Shown in pieces: positions 21,548 through 32,851 of a stretch of DNA of 64,000 nucleotides. Below the pieces are notes generated by a model. It had not been told where the DNA came from. It did no database searches and was given only the letters and a program-made list of their open reading frames with translations. Origin of the DNA: Rhodocyclaceae bacterium (lineage in GTDB: Bacteria; Pseudomonadota; Gammaproteobacteria; Burkholderiales; Rhodocyclaceae); the NCBI GenBank assembly GCA_023383815.1, contig JAHDYG010000007.1, forward strand, positions 1-64,000, read 5' to 3'. The position numbers and the translations under genes are program-made. Numbering within the stretch: the first letter of the stretch is position 1; the number at the start of each line of letters is the position of its first letter.

Positions 21548-22324
21548 CTACAGGTGGCTCGACAGGAACTCGCGGCAGCGCGCCGACTCGGGCTCGGAGA
21601 AGACGCGCGCGGGCGGGCCGAATTCCTCGACGCGCCCCTGATGCAGGAACATCACCTGTGTCGACACGTCGCGTGCGAAGCGCATCTCGTGGGTCACGAT
21701 CAGCATCGTCCGCCCCTCTTCGGCGAGCGCGCGCATGACGCCGAGCACTTCATTGACGAGTTCCGGATCGAGCGCCGAGGTCGGTTCGTCGAACAGCAGC
21801 ACCTCGGGCTCCATCGCCAGCGTGCGCGCGATCGCGACGCGCTGCTGCTGGCCGCCCGACAGGTGGCCGGGATACGCCTTGCGCTTGTCCTGCAGGCCGA
21901 CCTTCACGAGCAGCGCCTCGGCACGCTCGGTGGCCGCCTTCCGGTCGAGCCCCGCGACGCGCATCGGCGCGAGCGTCAGGTTGTCGAGGATCGTCATGTG
22001 CGGCCACAGGTTGAAATTCTGGAACACGAAGCCGATGCGCGCGCGCATGCGTTCGAGTTGCCTGCGATCGGCCGCCTGCAGTTCGCCGTGCCGGTCCGGG
22101 CGCAGCGCGAGCGTCTCGCCGCGCAGGCGGATCTCGCCGCGCGAGGGCTGTTCGAGCAGGTTGATGCAGCGCAGGAAGGTGGACTTGCCCGATCCGCTCG
22201 ATCCGATGATCGAGATCACGTCGCCGTCACGGGCGGTCAGGTCGATGCCTTTCAGAACCTCATGGTCGCCGTAGCGCTTGTGGATGTCGACCACTTCGAG
22301 GGCGGGAAGGGATGTGGATGTCAT
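21548..22324 (-). CDS. Polar amino-acid ABC transporter ATP-binding protein (HisP-like)
   Basis: A 258-residue cytosolic ATPase of the importer. Walker A is GSSGSGKST, Q-loop FVFQNFNLWPH, signature LSGGQQQRVAIARTLA, Walker B EVLLFDEPTSALDPEL and switch His VTHEM. The ATG at 22324 has TGGAG upstream; longer frames lack support. It is the first gene of the operon ATPase, binding protein, permease, permease. Confidence 0.95.
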   Translation of the reverse strand: MTSTSLPALEVVDIHKRYGDHEVLKGIDLTARDGDVISIIGSSGSGKSTFLRCINLLEQPSRGEIRLRGETLALRPDRHGELQAADRRQLERMRARIGFVFQNFNLWPHMTILDNLTLAPMRVAGLDRKAATERAEALLVKVGLQDKRKAYPGHLSGGQQQRVAIARTLAMEPEVLLFDEPTSALDPELVNEVLGVMRALAEEGRTMLIVTHEMRFARDVSTQVMFLHQGRVEEFGPPARVFSEPESARCREFLSSHL

Positions 22325-22477
22325 CGCGCTCCAGCGGCACGAACCGCCTTGTGGGCCGTTCGCGCGAGGGGTGTTGTTGTCATCGGAACCGGGTGAGGCG
22401 GCATTATCCGCGCAAACCCCGCGATTCGCCAACTGGGGTAATCCCGTCCGGATGAAATCGCACCCGGCGCGGCGGAT

Positions 22478-22927
22478 TCACTCCAGACGCACCCTCACCT
22501 GCATCCCGACATAACCGCTGTAGCGGCCGAGGTTCGGGGCAAGCACGATGTTGAGGCCGAGCCGCTCGCCTTCGACGGAAAAACCGGGCAGCAGCAGGAT
22601 CGGCGACGGATAGCCGGTGGAGGCAAGCGCATAGCCGCCGAGCTTCAGCGGCCCCCATTCGAACGGCATCCAGCGCACGCCAGCGTACAGCGCATGGCGG
22701 TCGTAGCTGTTGCGGAAGTAGCCGCCGACCGCGTACAGCCCGGGGCGCTCCAGCGCCCGCTCGAAGCCGATCCCGGGGTTGAACTGGCGCCAGTCGCGTT
22801 CGCTCTGGCGAAAGTGATGCGAGGCACCGGAGATCACGAGCCACTGCTCGGCAAGCACCGGCTGGGTCGTGCTGGCAAAGAGCGCCAGGATGGCCGCCGC
22901 ATGCCGGACGAATCGCGCACAAGTCAT
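22478..22927 (-). CDS. Small predicted outer-membrane beta-barrel protein
   Basis: A 149-residue exported protein with signal peptide (FASTTQPVLA, cleavage about residue 26). The mature part has alternating hydrophobic strands with many Tyr, Gly and Arg (GLYAVGGYFRNSYDRHALYAG, shown in part) and ends in QVRVRLE. I do not recognise a named family. Size and strand pattern resemble the eight-stranded barrel class. It lies 153 bases upstream of hisP-like gene on the same strand and 94 bases after yheS-like gene. The longer open frame upstream of 22927 has no signal and is not favoured. Confidence 0.6.
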   Translation of the reverse strand: MTCARFVRHAAAILALFASTTQPVLAEQWLVISGASHHFRQSERDWRQFNPGIGFERALERPGLYAVGGYFRNSYDRHALYAGVRWMPFEWGPLKLGGYALASTGYPSPILLLPGFSVEGERLGLNIVLAPNLGRYSGYVGMQVRVRLE

Positions 22928-23021
22928 CGGAGCGCTCCGTGAGGACGTTCGAAAGCGCGCATTATCCACGATCGGCGCCGGCCCGGACCGCCGTGGACCG
23001 GGTGCCGCAGCGATCATCGCC

Positions 23022-24953
<1,932 letters not shown>

Positions 24954-25019
24954 GTGAACGTCTGAGCGGCAAAAGGCGCTATTCTACGCGGCTCGAACCC
25001 CCACTGCCTCCGCACGCCG

Positions 25020-25355
25020 ATGTCCTTCCGCCTCTGCCTGCTCCTGCTCGCGCTCGCCAGCGCGCCGCTCGGCGCCGCTTCGCAGGACGAGGACCGTGAC
25101 CGCGCGCGCTCGATGCGCAACGAGGCCAGAGCCCTCCGGGCAGAGGCCAACCGCGCGTTCGAGGTGGCCGAACCCGAGTGCTACCAGCGCTTTCTCGTCA
25201 ATCGCTGTCTGAGTCAGGCGCGCGATGAACGCCTTGCTCGCATCCGTGCGGCGCGCGCGCTCGACATCGAAGCCAGCCGGCTGGAACTGGAGGTGAAGCG
25301 GCGCGAGGCCGCTGCATCCGGCCTCGCGGAACCGGCTACCGCTCCCCCGCGCTAG
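25020..25355 (+). CDS. Small exported charged coiled-coil protein
   Basis: A 111-residue hypothetical protein with a signal peptide (ALASAPLGAAS). The mature part is almost entirely charged helix (RARSMRNEARALRAEANRAF) with two cysteines (in PECYQRF and NRCLSQ) that could form a disulfide in the periplasm. Its end overlaps the convergent diguanylate cyclase gene by 20 bases. It is divergent from the ABC-F gene, sharing a 66-base gap. No function is proposed. Confidence 0.7.
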   Translation: MSFRLCLLLLALASAPLGAASQDEDRDRARSMRNEARALRAEANRAFEVAEPECYQRFLVNRCLSQARDERLARIRAARALDIEASRLELEVKRREAAASGLAEPATAPPR

Positions 25356-26730
25356 CGCCCCCGGCGTCGGGAACGAGATCGACCGGCACCTCAGCGCCGC
25401 CTGGCTCTCCCTCGGGATAGCGCGGGCTGCCATCCGCCGGCACCGGATGCTCGACGACACGGTTGCGACCGCGATGCTTGGCCTCGTAGCAGGCAAGGTC
25501 GGCCGCGATGAGCGCCTCGGAAGCGCCCACCCCTTCTCCGATCGGCACCAGTCCGATGCTCGCTCCGACGGTAAAGCGGCGCCCGTCCCGGTCGAACTGC
25601 AGGGCAGCGACCGCCTCGCGCAGGTGTTCGGCGATCCGCCGGCCCTCCTCGGGCCCGCAGCCACGCAGGATCAGTGCGAACTCATCGCCGCCGATGCGGC
25701 ACACCAGGTCGTTGCTGCGCACCCGCTGCTGGATCGTGTGGGCGATCCTGCGCAGCAGTTCGTCGCCCGCGGCGTGGCCGCAGGTATCGTTGACGACCTT
25801 GAAACGATCCAGATCGATGAAGCACAGCACGTCGTGATCGCCCGCGCGGCGCGAGGTATTGACCGCCACTTCGAGCGCTTCTTCGAACGCGCGCCGGTTT
25901 GCCAGCCCCGTGAGCGGGTCGTGGGTCGCCTGATGGGCCAGCATCGCGGTTGCCTCATCGACACGCGCCTGCAAGGTTCGCTGGGCATCGGAGATCGCGT
26001 GCGCCATGGCGTTGAATCCTTGCTGCAGCACGCGCAACTCCCCGATTGCGGCGTCCTCGCGGACCGCCACGTCGAGCGAGCCCCCGGCCATCCCTACGAC
26101 GGCGTCGGCCAGGCTTCGGATCGGCCCGGTCACCGCATCGGCCATGCGCACCGCGAGCCAGGCGGTCAGACCGAGCCCGAGCAAGGCAAGCAGCAGCGCA
26201 TTGCGCAGGATCGCGCGCTTCTCATTGTCGAGCGAAAGCGTGTCGATCTCGACGTATACCCAACCGATCCCGACGCCACGGGCGTCGGTGCCGGCCTCGG
26301 CGTTCGCCAGATCGAGATCGTCCACCTCCACCGGAGCGGCCAGAACCGGCGCCCCGAATCCGAGCCGGTCCTCGCCGCGGTCGACGATGCGCGCATGGTC
26401 GATGCCGAACAGGCTGGCTGGCACCGACAGCTTGAGCCGTCCGCTCACTGCGAGGGCAACCCCGCTGGCGTCATACACGGCGGCTGCCGTGACGTCGCGC
26501 TGTTCGAGCGCGGCCTGCAGCAGGCTCGCCAGTGCACTCCGGTTGCCGGTGATCACGCCATACTCCGCCGCAGGGGCGAGGAAGCTCACGATCGCGGCGC
26601 CCCGGTCCGTGAGCGCATCATCAACGGCCTGCGTTCCGCGCACCGCGAACAAGCTGGCAATCCCCGCCGCCAGCAGGACCGCCGGGAGCATCACGACCAG
26701 CAACAGCCTGCGGCGCAGCGAAATCGTCAT
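25336..26730 (-). CDS. Membrane diguanylate cyclase with periplasmic sensor and HAMP
   Basis: A 464-residue protein: TM1 (residues about 8-28), periplasmic domain with ALTDRGAAIVSFLAPAAEYGV, TM2 (about 175-195), HAMP, then a GGDEF domain (THDPLTGLANRR; active site RIGGDEFAL). The product-inhibition I-site RSND sits five residues before GGDEF, so both c-di-GMP synthesis and feedback look intact. Its ATG overlaps the stop of the binding-protein gene (ATGA), showing translational coupling. The periplasmic domain resembles those of cyclases controlled by a periplasmic partner (as in YfiN). The partner here is probably the binding protein, which is inference. Confidence 0.9.
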   Translation of the reverse strand: MTISLRRRLLLVVMLPAVLLAAGIASLFAVRGTQAVDDALTDRGAAIVSFLAPAAEYGVITGNRSALASLLQAALEQRDVTAAAVYDASGVALAVSGRLKLSVPASLFGIDHARIVDRGEDRLGFGAPVLAAPVEVDDLDLANAEAGTDARGVGIGWVYVEIDTLSLDNEKRAILRNALLLALLGLGLTAWLAVRMADAVTGPIRSLADAVVGMAGGSLDVAVREDAAIGELRVLQQGFNAMAHAISDAQRTLQARVDEATAMLAHQATHDPLTGLANRRAFEEALEVAVNTSRRAGDHDVLCFIDLDRFKVVNDTCGHAAGDELLRRIAHTIQQRVRSNDLVCRIGGDEFALILRGCGPEEGRRIAEHLREAVAALQFDRDGRRFTVGASIGLVPIGEGVGASEALIAADLACYEAKHRGRNRVVEHPVPADGSPRYPEGEPGGAEVPVDLVPDAGGASAGER

Positions 26731-27647
26731 GGCCGCTCCTCCACCTGCAGGCGCCTGAGCACGCTGGCAGCATCCTCCACCCTCAGGTTGAGCGCCCGGG
26801 CCACCTGGGAATTGAGGGCGACGCCAAAATGCCGGGGCATGCGCATCTGCGGCTCGGGCAGACGTCCGGCCGGCAATGCGGCAAGCCAGTCGACGACGTC
26901 ACGGGCGATGTCACCGGGGCCGCTATAGACCGCCGCCAGCGCACCGGCGTCGACGAAAGCGCGCGACCAGGCAAACACCGGCCGGCGGTAGCGGTAGCTC
27001 GACAAGAGGATCGAACGTGCCGCGGTCGGCGTCGAGAGCAGCGGATCGGCCAGCGCAAGCAGCGCGTCGCTCGCTTCCAGGGTCCGCTCCAGGGCCTGCG
27101 TCAGTTCGAGCGGAGTGGAAACCTGCTGACCCAGGAGTTCCATCCCCGACTTCCCGCTCAGAGCGACGAACTCCCTTTCCTGATCCCGTGTATCGGGTCC
27201 ATAGAGAACCCCCAGGCGATTGCGCTCCGGCAGCACCGCGTGCACCAGGGCGAGCTGGCGGGCGGGCGGCTGGTCGAGCACGATCGCGGCGAAGGGTGCA
27301 TCCGGATGGCTGCGGCGCAGCGCCCGGTACTGGCTGCGCGAGATCAGCACCGCCATGAGTGGCCGCGACGAACGCCCGAGCATCGCCTCGGCCGCCGGAA
27401 ATCCGCCCGCGAGCACGAGATCGGCCCGCCGCACGACGTCCTCCGCGACCCCTTCTTCGAGGTTGCCCCCATCGTACAGGCGGTGCGGCCCCGCCCCCAG
27501 GCTCGCGCGCAGCGATTGCGCAAACCGCTCGTACGCGCCGCCCTTGCCCGACACGACGAGGGCGAGATCGAGCGCACCGGCCGGGGTCCCGATGGCGCTG
27601 AAGACGAGCAGCACGCCCAGCAGGCAGGTGCGCAACAGTTCCCTCAT
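26727..27647 (-). CDS. Periplasmic binding protein of the ABC-sugar/TrpX-like type, without transporter genes
   Basis: A 306-residue exported protein with signal peptide (LLVFSAIGTPAGA). The fold is that of type 1 periplasmic binding proteins of the ABC_sub_bind/TrpX kind: LALVVSGKGGAYERF, then LPERNRLGVLYGP, and the late YRRPVFAWSRAFVDAGALAAVYSGPGDIARDV. No permease or ATPase gene is nearby. It lies 19 bases behind a TonB receptor gene and is fused by 4-base overlap to a membrane diguanylate cyclase. A sensor role (ligand capture, then cyclase control) is therefore more likely than transport. The ligand is unknown. Confidence 0.82.
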   Translation of the reverse strand: MRELLRTCLLGVLLVFSAIGTPAGALDLALVVSGKGGAYERFAQSLRASLGAGPHRLYDGGNLEEGVAEDVVRRADLVLAGGFPAAEAMLGRSSRPLMAVLISRSQYRALRRSHPDAPFAAIVLDQPPARQLALVHAVLPERNRLGVLYGPDTRDQEREFVALSGKSGMELLGQQVSTPLELTQALERTLEASDALLALADPLLSTPTAARSILLSSYRYRRPVFAWSRAFVDAGALAAVYSGPGDIARDVVDWLAALPAGRLPEPQMRMPRHFGVALNSQVARALNLRVEDAASVLRRLQVEERP

Positions 27648-27666
27648 CAGCCCGTTCCGGCTCCGT

Positions 27667-29751
27667 TCAGAAATCGAGTCGCAGCGACACCCAGTGGCGC
27701 CGGTCCACGATGCGCTGCATGCGCTGCTCGGCGTGCCGTCCTTCGAGCGACTGCACGGTGTAGGCGAGTTCGCCACGCTGCGACGCCACCGCAAACGGGC
27801 GGGCGATGCGCAGGTCGGTCCGGCGGTAGGCCTCGACCTCGGTATTGCGGGTCCATTTCATCCGCCCGACCCGGTAGTGCATCACCGCCAGTTCCAGACC
27901 CCAGGGCAGGCGCTGGCGCCACATCAGCGAAGTCGCGCGATGCGGGCTCGAACGCTCGGCGAGCGCAACATAGCGCGGTTGGGAGGTGAAGAAATTGCTG
28001 CCGGGGTTGTCGGCCAGGCGCTGCCCGAGCCGGGTGTTCCGGCTCCGGATCCGGGTGTCGGCGTGGCCCAGCGCGATCCGCGTGCCCTCGAAGGGCTGCC
28101 ACTTCCAGTGCAGCTCATGACCGCGGATGCGCAGATCCTGCACCGGCTGCACGGTGTAGGGCAGGTTGTCGAGGCCGGCCGGCTGCTCGCCGGTGCGGAT
28201 GCGGGCGATCATGCGATCGTTCAGGCGCTCGTCGAAGACGCGCAGCTCCAGGCTCATGCGCCAGTCGCGCCAGTCGCCCAGGTAGCCCAGCTCGAGGCTG
28301 TCCAGGCGCTCGGCCGGCAGATCCGGATTGCCGACCCATTCGGCACGCGTCGGCGACAGGAGATGATTGGCGCGGTAATGCAGCGTCGCCGCCGTGCGCC
28401 ACGCACGCGCCGCGCCCAGACGCACGGTGTTCTCCGGGTTCAGATGCACGGCGAGACTCGCGCGCGGGGCAAAGTGGGCGCCGACGATCGAATCGTACTC
28501 GTGCGAAGCGCCCAGGTTTGCGGTAAACCATTCGACCGGCTTCCACTCACCGTTCGCGAAGACGCGTCCGACGTCGCGCTGGACGCTTCCACGGTCACGC
28601 AGCATCGTCTTCGAACGCAACGCATCCGAGCGCCAGCTCGCCCCCCACACGACGCGCGTCCGCGAAAACGGCAGGAAGGTGTTGACCGCCTCGATCTCGT
28701 GGCGCGTGCCACGATCACCCGCCTCGTCGACGCTCCGGAATCCGGCGGTCCGTGTCGGATCGACGAAACCGCTGTCGGCCTCGTCCACACTGTAGGTGTA
28801 GCGCAGCGAAAAGTCCGAAGTCCCGGACAGGGTGCGCAACCAACGCAGTTGCAGCCAGGAGGAGGCCTCGTCGAGATCCCGCAGCGGGTCCGACGCGCGC
28901 GGCCGCCCGGTGTCTTCGTCCAGCCGCCCGGTCAGGCGCCGGCTCTCGACGCGTCCGAGATGAAGTTCGAGCAGATCGCGCACATCGGACTGCCACGCAA
29001 CCCGCAGATCGAGCAGCCGGCTGCGGTTGCGATCCCGCCAGTCGTGGTCGCTCAGCGTGCTGGAGCGCTCGTCCAGACCGTCGTCGGCATTTTGCTGGAC
29101 GGTCAGCCGGAAGCTGCCGCGCTCGCCGAGCGGGCGGCCGGTGCGCAGGGCGAAATCGCGCACGCCCTGATTGCCGGCGTTGGCCGACACCGAAACCCCC
29201 CGCACCAGCTCCGGATCGACGGTGATGATGTTGATGACCCCGAGAAAGGCGTTCGAGCCATAGGACGTGGTGTTCGAGCCGCGCACGACCTCGATGCGCT
29301 CGATGTCCTCGAGTGCGACCGGCACCAGCGACCAGTTCATGCCGTTCTGGAAGAGCGGCGAATGCAGCGAGCGGCCGTCGACGAGCACCTGCACGCGCGG
29401 CGAGTAGTCCTCGTCGGTCACGCCGTGGTAGGTCACGCGCGCGGCCGCATCGCTCCCGGCAAAGGTCTGGAACCCCGGCACGAGCCGGAACAGATCGTTG
29501 AGCGTACGGGCGCCGGAGGCGCGGATGGTCACGCGATCGATTACGGTGACCGCCGACGGCGCATCGGCCTGGCGCTGCGGCAGACGGCTGATCGACGCGA
29601 CGATCGGCAGTTCGCTGAAAAAGAGGTCTTCGCTCGCGCGCACCGGCACAGCTGCGGCGCCGAGTGCCAGCGCAGCGGCCGGACCGAGCAAGGCGAACGC
29701 GGCCGCTCTCGCCCGGAGAGCACCTCGAAGTGCGCGGAACTCCCCCTGCAA
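27667..29751 (-). CDS. TonB-dependent outer-membrane receptor
   Basis: About 694 residues. The signal peptide ends near AAAVPVRASED. A plug domain follows (residues about 60-170; SAVTVIDRVTIRASGARTLNDLFRLVPG), then a 22-strand type barrel ending in HWVSLRLDF with terminal Phe. IERIEVVRGSNTTSYGSNAFLGVINI is the characteristic end of the plug. A TTG start at 29751 preceded by GGGAGAGGAAGC is preferred; the longer frame (TTG 29826) overlaps the upstream gene. A clear TonB box was not located. It heads a unit with the binding protein and the diguanylate cyclase. The plug resembles vitamin B12/colicin-type receptors, but the substrate is unknown. Confidence 0.88.
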   Translation of the reverse strand: MQGEFRALRGALRARAAAFALLGPAAALALGAAAVPVRASEDLFFSELPIVASISRLPQRQADAPSAVTVIDRVTIRASGARTLNDLFRLVPGFQTFAGSDAAARVTYHGVTDEDYSPRVQVLVDGRSLHSPLFQNGMNWSLVPVALEDIERIEVVRGSNTTSYGSNAFLGVINIITVDPELVRGVSVSANAGNQGVRDFALRTGRPLGERGSFRLTVQQNADDGLDERSSTLSDHDWRDRNRSRLLDLRVAWQSDVRDLLELHLGRVESRRLTGRLDEDTGRPRASDPLRDLDEASSWLQLRWLRTLSGTSDFSLRYTYSVDEADSGFVDPTRTAGFRSVDEAGDRGTRHEIEAVNTFLPFSRTRVVWGASWRSDALRSKTMLRDRGSVQRDVGRVFANGEWKPVEWFTANLGASHEYDSIVGAHFAPRASLAVHLNPENTVRLGAARAWRTAATLHYRANHLLSPTRAEWVGNPDLPAERLDSLELGYLGDWRDWRMSLELRVFDERLNDRMIARIRTGEQPAGLDNLPYTVQPVQDLRIRGHELHWKWQPFEGTRIALGHADTRIRSRNTRLGQRLADNPGSNFFTSQPRYVALAERSSPHRATSLMWRQRLPWGLELAVMHYRVGRMKWTRNTEVEAYRRTDLRIARPFAVASQRGELAYTVQSLEGRHAEQRMQRIVDRRHWVSLRLDF

Positions 29752-29822
29752 GCTTCCTCTCCCTGAGTACGGCCGGCAGACCAGCCCTCCTGATCCGAGT
29801 ATCCCGGCTCGTCTGCGGCGCG

Positions 29823-30782
29823 TCAATGGACTTTCGACCCCGCTTCCTGCCCCCCCGCATCCGGGGCAGCACCGGGTCCGGAAACACTCCTGGGTGCGGG
29901 CCGGTTGGCGATCCAGATGCCGCAGCCGACCGTCGCAAGCGCGATCAGCACCGCGGCGGTGAGCGGCTCACCGAGCAGTACCACGCCCGCCAGCACGCCC
30001 ATCACCGGGGTCAGGAAGGAGAACGAGGACAGGCGCGTGGCTGGATAGTGGCGCACGAGCCAGAACCAGGTCAGATAGCTCGAGGAGGCGATGACGACGA
30101 TCTGGAAGGCGAGGCTCGCCCAGACGAGCGGCGTCGGGGCGTACACCCCCGGTTCGCCGAAGAGAATGGACAGCGCGGGCAGGATCGCCGCCGAGACGCC
30201 GAGCTGATAGAGCAGCGTCTTCTCGGGCGAAGCGCGCGACAGCGGGGTCGCCTTGACGACCAGCGTCGTCGCCGCCCAGAAGGCGGCGGCAAACAGCATC
30301 ATCAGGTCGCCGATCCAGGCCGTTCCCGAAGGGCGCAGCAGGTTTTCGCCGAACAGCACGAGGATGCCGGCGAACGCGAGCGCCATGCCGATCCACTGGG
30401 CGCGGCGCATGGACTCCTGGGGCAGCAGCCAGACCGCACCGAGTGCGACGAAAAAGGGTGCGGTGTAGAGGAAGATCACGCCGCGCGAGGCGCTCGTGAA
30501 CTCCAGCGCCTTGAAGATCAACGCAAACTCGGCGGCAAACAACGCCCCCGCGACCAGCCCCGGCCACAGCGTCGCATCCGACTGCCACAGGCGCACGCCG
30601 CGCGCCTGCGCCCACAGCCACACCAGCGCGGTCGCCCCAAGTGAGCGCAGGCCGGACTGCCAGAGCGGGGAGATGCCCGCATTGCCGAGTTTGACGACGA
30701 CCTGCTGGCCACCCCAGATCGAGCACAGCACGAGCATCAGCACGATCGCGAAACGGTCCAGTTCGGTGCGATAGGGGGTCAT
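29823..30782 (-). CDS. DMT-superfamily (EamA) transporter
   Basis: A 319-residue inner-membrane protein with about ten hydrophobic helices in two EamA repeats; WGGQQVVVKLGNAG marks the first and LTPVMGVLAGVVLLGEPLT the second. These are usually metabolite or amino-acid exporters. It lies 15 bases after apbE on the same strand, with GGAAG before the ATG. Substrate unknown. Confidence 0.9.
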   Translation of the reverse strand: MTPYRTELDRFAIVLMLVLCSIWGGQQVVVKLGNAGISPLWQSGLRSLGATALVWLWAQARGVRLWQSDATLWPGLVAGALFAAEFALIFKALEFTSASRGVIFLYTAPFFVALGAVWLLPQESMRRAQWIGMALAFAGILVLFGENLLRPSGTAWIGDLMMLFAAAFWAATTLVVKATPLSRASPEKTLLYQLGVSAAILPALSILFGEPGVYAPTPLVWASLAFQIVVIASSSYLTWFWLVRHYPATRLSSFSFLTPVMGVLAGVVLLGEPLTAAVLIALATVGCGIWIANRPAPRSVSGPGAAPDAGGQEAGSKVH

Positions 30783-30797
30783 GGCGGTCTTCCGGGT

Positions 30798-31886
30798 TCA
30801 GTCGACGACGCGCACTGGGCGGATGTCGGACGGGATCTGCAGCCGTGCGCGCAGCGCACGCGTGACTTCGATGCGGCCATCGGAGCCGATGCGCAGGACG
30901 TGCGTGAGCCCTTGCCTGCGGGCCACGTCCAGCCAGTCGTCGCCGGCAATGAAGGGCGCCTTGCTGGCCGCATCCGACCACGTTCCGGCGGCCTCGCGCG
31001 GCGCGATCAGCACCGTCAGCGATTGCGTGCCGGCAGCCGGCTGGCCGCTGCGCGGATCGAGCAGATGCGCGTAGCGCTGCCCGTCCAGTTCGAAGAAGCG
31101 CTGGTAGTCACCCGAGGTACCGATCGCCTCCCCGTCGTAGAGCGGCAGCGTCGCCAGTGGCCGCGGCTCGCGCGGATGCTGGATGCCGAGCCGCCACGGG
31201 GTCTTGCCCTTCGCGCCCAGCGCCAGGACGTTGCCACCGATGTTGATGAGCGCATCGCGCACGCCCATCTCGCGCAGGATCTGCGCCGCACGGTCGAGCG
31301 CATAGCCCTTCGCGTAGCCGCCGAAGTCGAGCTGGACTGCGCGGTTCCGGCTCGATACCCGATTGCCGGAGATCGTCAGGTCGAGCATGCTCGGTCGGGC
31401 ATCGAGCAGCGCGCGGATCGCTTCCGGATCCGGCCGCCGGGGAATGAACTCGTCACTGTGAAAGCCCCACAGTTCGATCAGCCGGCCCAGCGCCGGGTCG
31501 AAGAGTCCGGCCCCCGCCTCGACGAAGCGGCGGGCGTCGGCGAGCCGTTCCGCCATCTCCTCGGACACGGTCGCCTCTTCGCCGCGCGCGAGCGCCTCGT
31601 TGAGGGCGGTCAGTTCGGAGGGCTCCCAGGCATGGAAGGTCCGGTGCAGGCGGTCGAACTCGCGCAGCACGGCCGCCATCGCGGAAGCGGCCTGCGCCTC
31701 CGATCCGCCATACACGGTGAGATCGACCCGTGTGCCGAAGACGTAGGCTTCCTGGTGGAAGAGTTGCGGACGCGAACAGGCGGCAAGGAGCAGCACGAGC
31801 GCCGCCAGCGCCAGCCCGTGCGCCCCGGCGCGCAACAACCGGAAACGCCGGGACCAACGCCCGGACGGGACCTGCGAGCCGTTCAT
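30798..31886 (-). CDS. apbE: ApbE FAD:protein FMN transferase, lipoprotein
   Basis: A 362-residue periplasmic enzyme anchored by a lipobox (LLLAACSRP). It moves FMN from FAD to a threonine of target proteins such as RnfG or NqrC. Family motifs are TFHAWEPSELTALNEALARG, LDFGGYAKGYALDRAAQIL, NIGGNVLALG, and GTSGDYQRFFELDGQRYAHLLDP-type ending with a metal-binding Asp. Its ATG overlaps the gshB stop by 4 bases, so it is translated with the glutathione genes. No target (rnf, nqr) lies in the window. Confidence 0.95.
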   Translation of the reverse strand: MNGSQVPSGRWSRRFRLLRAGAHGLALAALVLLLAACSRPQLFHQEAYVFGTRVDLTVYGGSEAQAASAMAAVLREFDRLHRTFHAWEPSELTALNEALARGEEATVSEEMAERLADARRFVEAGAGLFDPALGRLIELWGFHSDEFIPRRPDPEAIRALLDARPSMLDLTISGNRVSSRNRAVQLDFGGYAKGYALDRAAQILREMGVRDALINIGGNVLALGAKGKTPWRLGIQHPREPRPLATLPLYDGEAIGTSGDYQRFFELDGQRYAHLLDPRSGQPAAGTQSLTVLIAPREAAGTWSDAASKAPFIAGDDWLDVARRQGLTHVLRIGSDGRIEVTRALRARLQIPSDIRPVRVVD

Positions 31887-32836
31887 GCGCAGGCCTGTTC
31901 CAGCTTGTCGACGAACAGCCCGGCGACCGAAAACCCGGTCTGCGCGGCAATCTCGACGAAGCAGGTGGGGCTCGTGACGTTGATCTCGGTGAGGTGACCG
32001 CCGATCACATCGAGCCCGACGACCATCAAGCCACGCGCCCACAGGACCGGCGCCAGCGCCTCGGCGATCTCTCGTTCGCGGGCCGTGAGCGGCATCGCGA
32101 CGCCGCGCCCGCCGGCCGCGAGATTGCCGCGCGTCTCACCGGCTTTCGGAATGCGCGCGAGCGCATAGGGCACGACTTCGCCGCCGAGGATCAGCACGCG
32201 CTTGTCGCCGTCGGTGATCGCGGGCAGGTAGCGCTGCGCCATCACGGTGCGTGCCCCCTCATGGGTGAGCGTCTCGATGATCACGTTGCGGTTCGGGTCG
32301 TCCCGGCGCACCCGGAAGATCTGGCTGCCGCCCATGCCATCGAGCGGCTTGAGCACGACGTCGCCCAGTTCGTCGATGAAGGCCTGCAGATCGTCGCCGT
32401 CGCGCGCCACCAGCGTGGTCGCCGTGAAGGCGTCGAACTCGGTGATCGCGAGCTTTTCCGAGTGATCGCGGATCGCGCGCGGATCGTTGAACACCCGCGC
32501 GCCGCCGGCCACTGCACGTTCCAGGAGCCAGGTCGCGGTCACGTATTCGAAATCGAACGGCGGATCCTGGCGCATCACGACCGCATCGAACGCATCGAGC
32601 GCCTGCACCGTTGCGGCGCCGGCGGTGTACCAGTCGTGGTCGCCGTCACGCAGTTCGAGCGGCTGCGCGCGCGCGGCGACCACCCCGTCGCGCCAGGTCA
32701 GCGCCTCGCGTGCGATCGCGTGCACCGCATGGCCGCGGGCAGCGGCCTCGCGCATCATCGCGACGCTCGAATCCTTGTACGCCTTCAGCCCTGGCAGCGG
32801 ATCGAGCACGAAGGCCAGTTGCAGCGCTTGCGGCAT
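31883..32836 (-). CDS. gshB: Glutathione synthetase GshB
   Basis: A 317-residue ATP-grasp enzyme joining gamma-glutamylcysteine and glycine. MRQDPPFDFEYVTATWLLE, VVLKPLDGMGGSQIFR and INVTSPTCFVEI are the family's substrate, ATP and metal motifs. An ATG at 32836 is used; a TTG nine bases earlier has better spacing to GAGGCGG and could be real. It starts 15 bases after gshA. Confidence 0.96.
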   Translation of the reverse strand: MPQALQLAFVLDPLPGLKAYKDSSVAMMREAAARGHAVHAIAREALTWRDGVVAARAQPLELRDGDHDWYTAGAATVQALDAFDAVVMRQDPPFDFEYVTATWLLERAVAGGARVFNDPRAIRDHSEKLAITEFDAFTATTLVARDGDDLQAFIDELGDVVLKPLDGMGGSQIFRVRRDDPNRNVIIETLTHEGARTVMAQRYLPAITDGDKRVLILGGEVVPYALARIPKAGETRGNLAAGGRGVAMPLTAREREIAEALAPVLWARGLMVVGLDVIGGHLTEINVTSPTCFVEIAAQTGFSVAGLFVDKLEQACA

Positions 32837-32851
32837 CGTACGCAATCCGCC

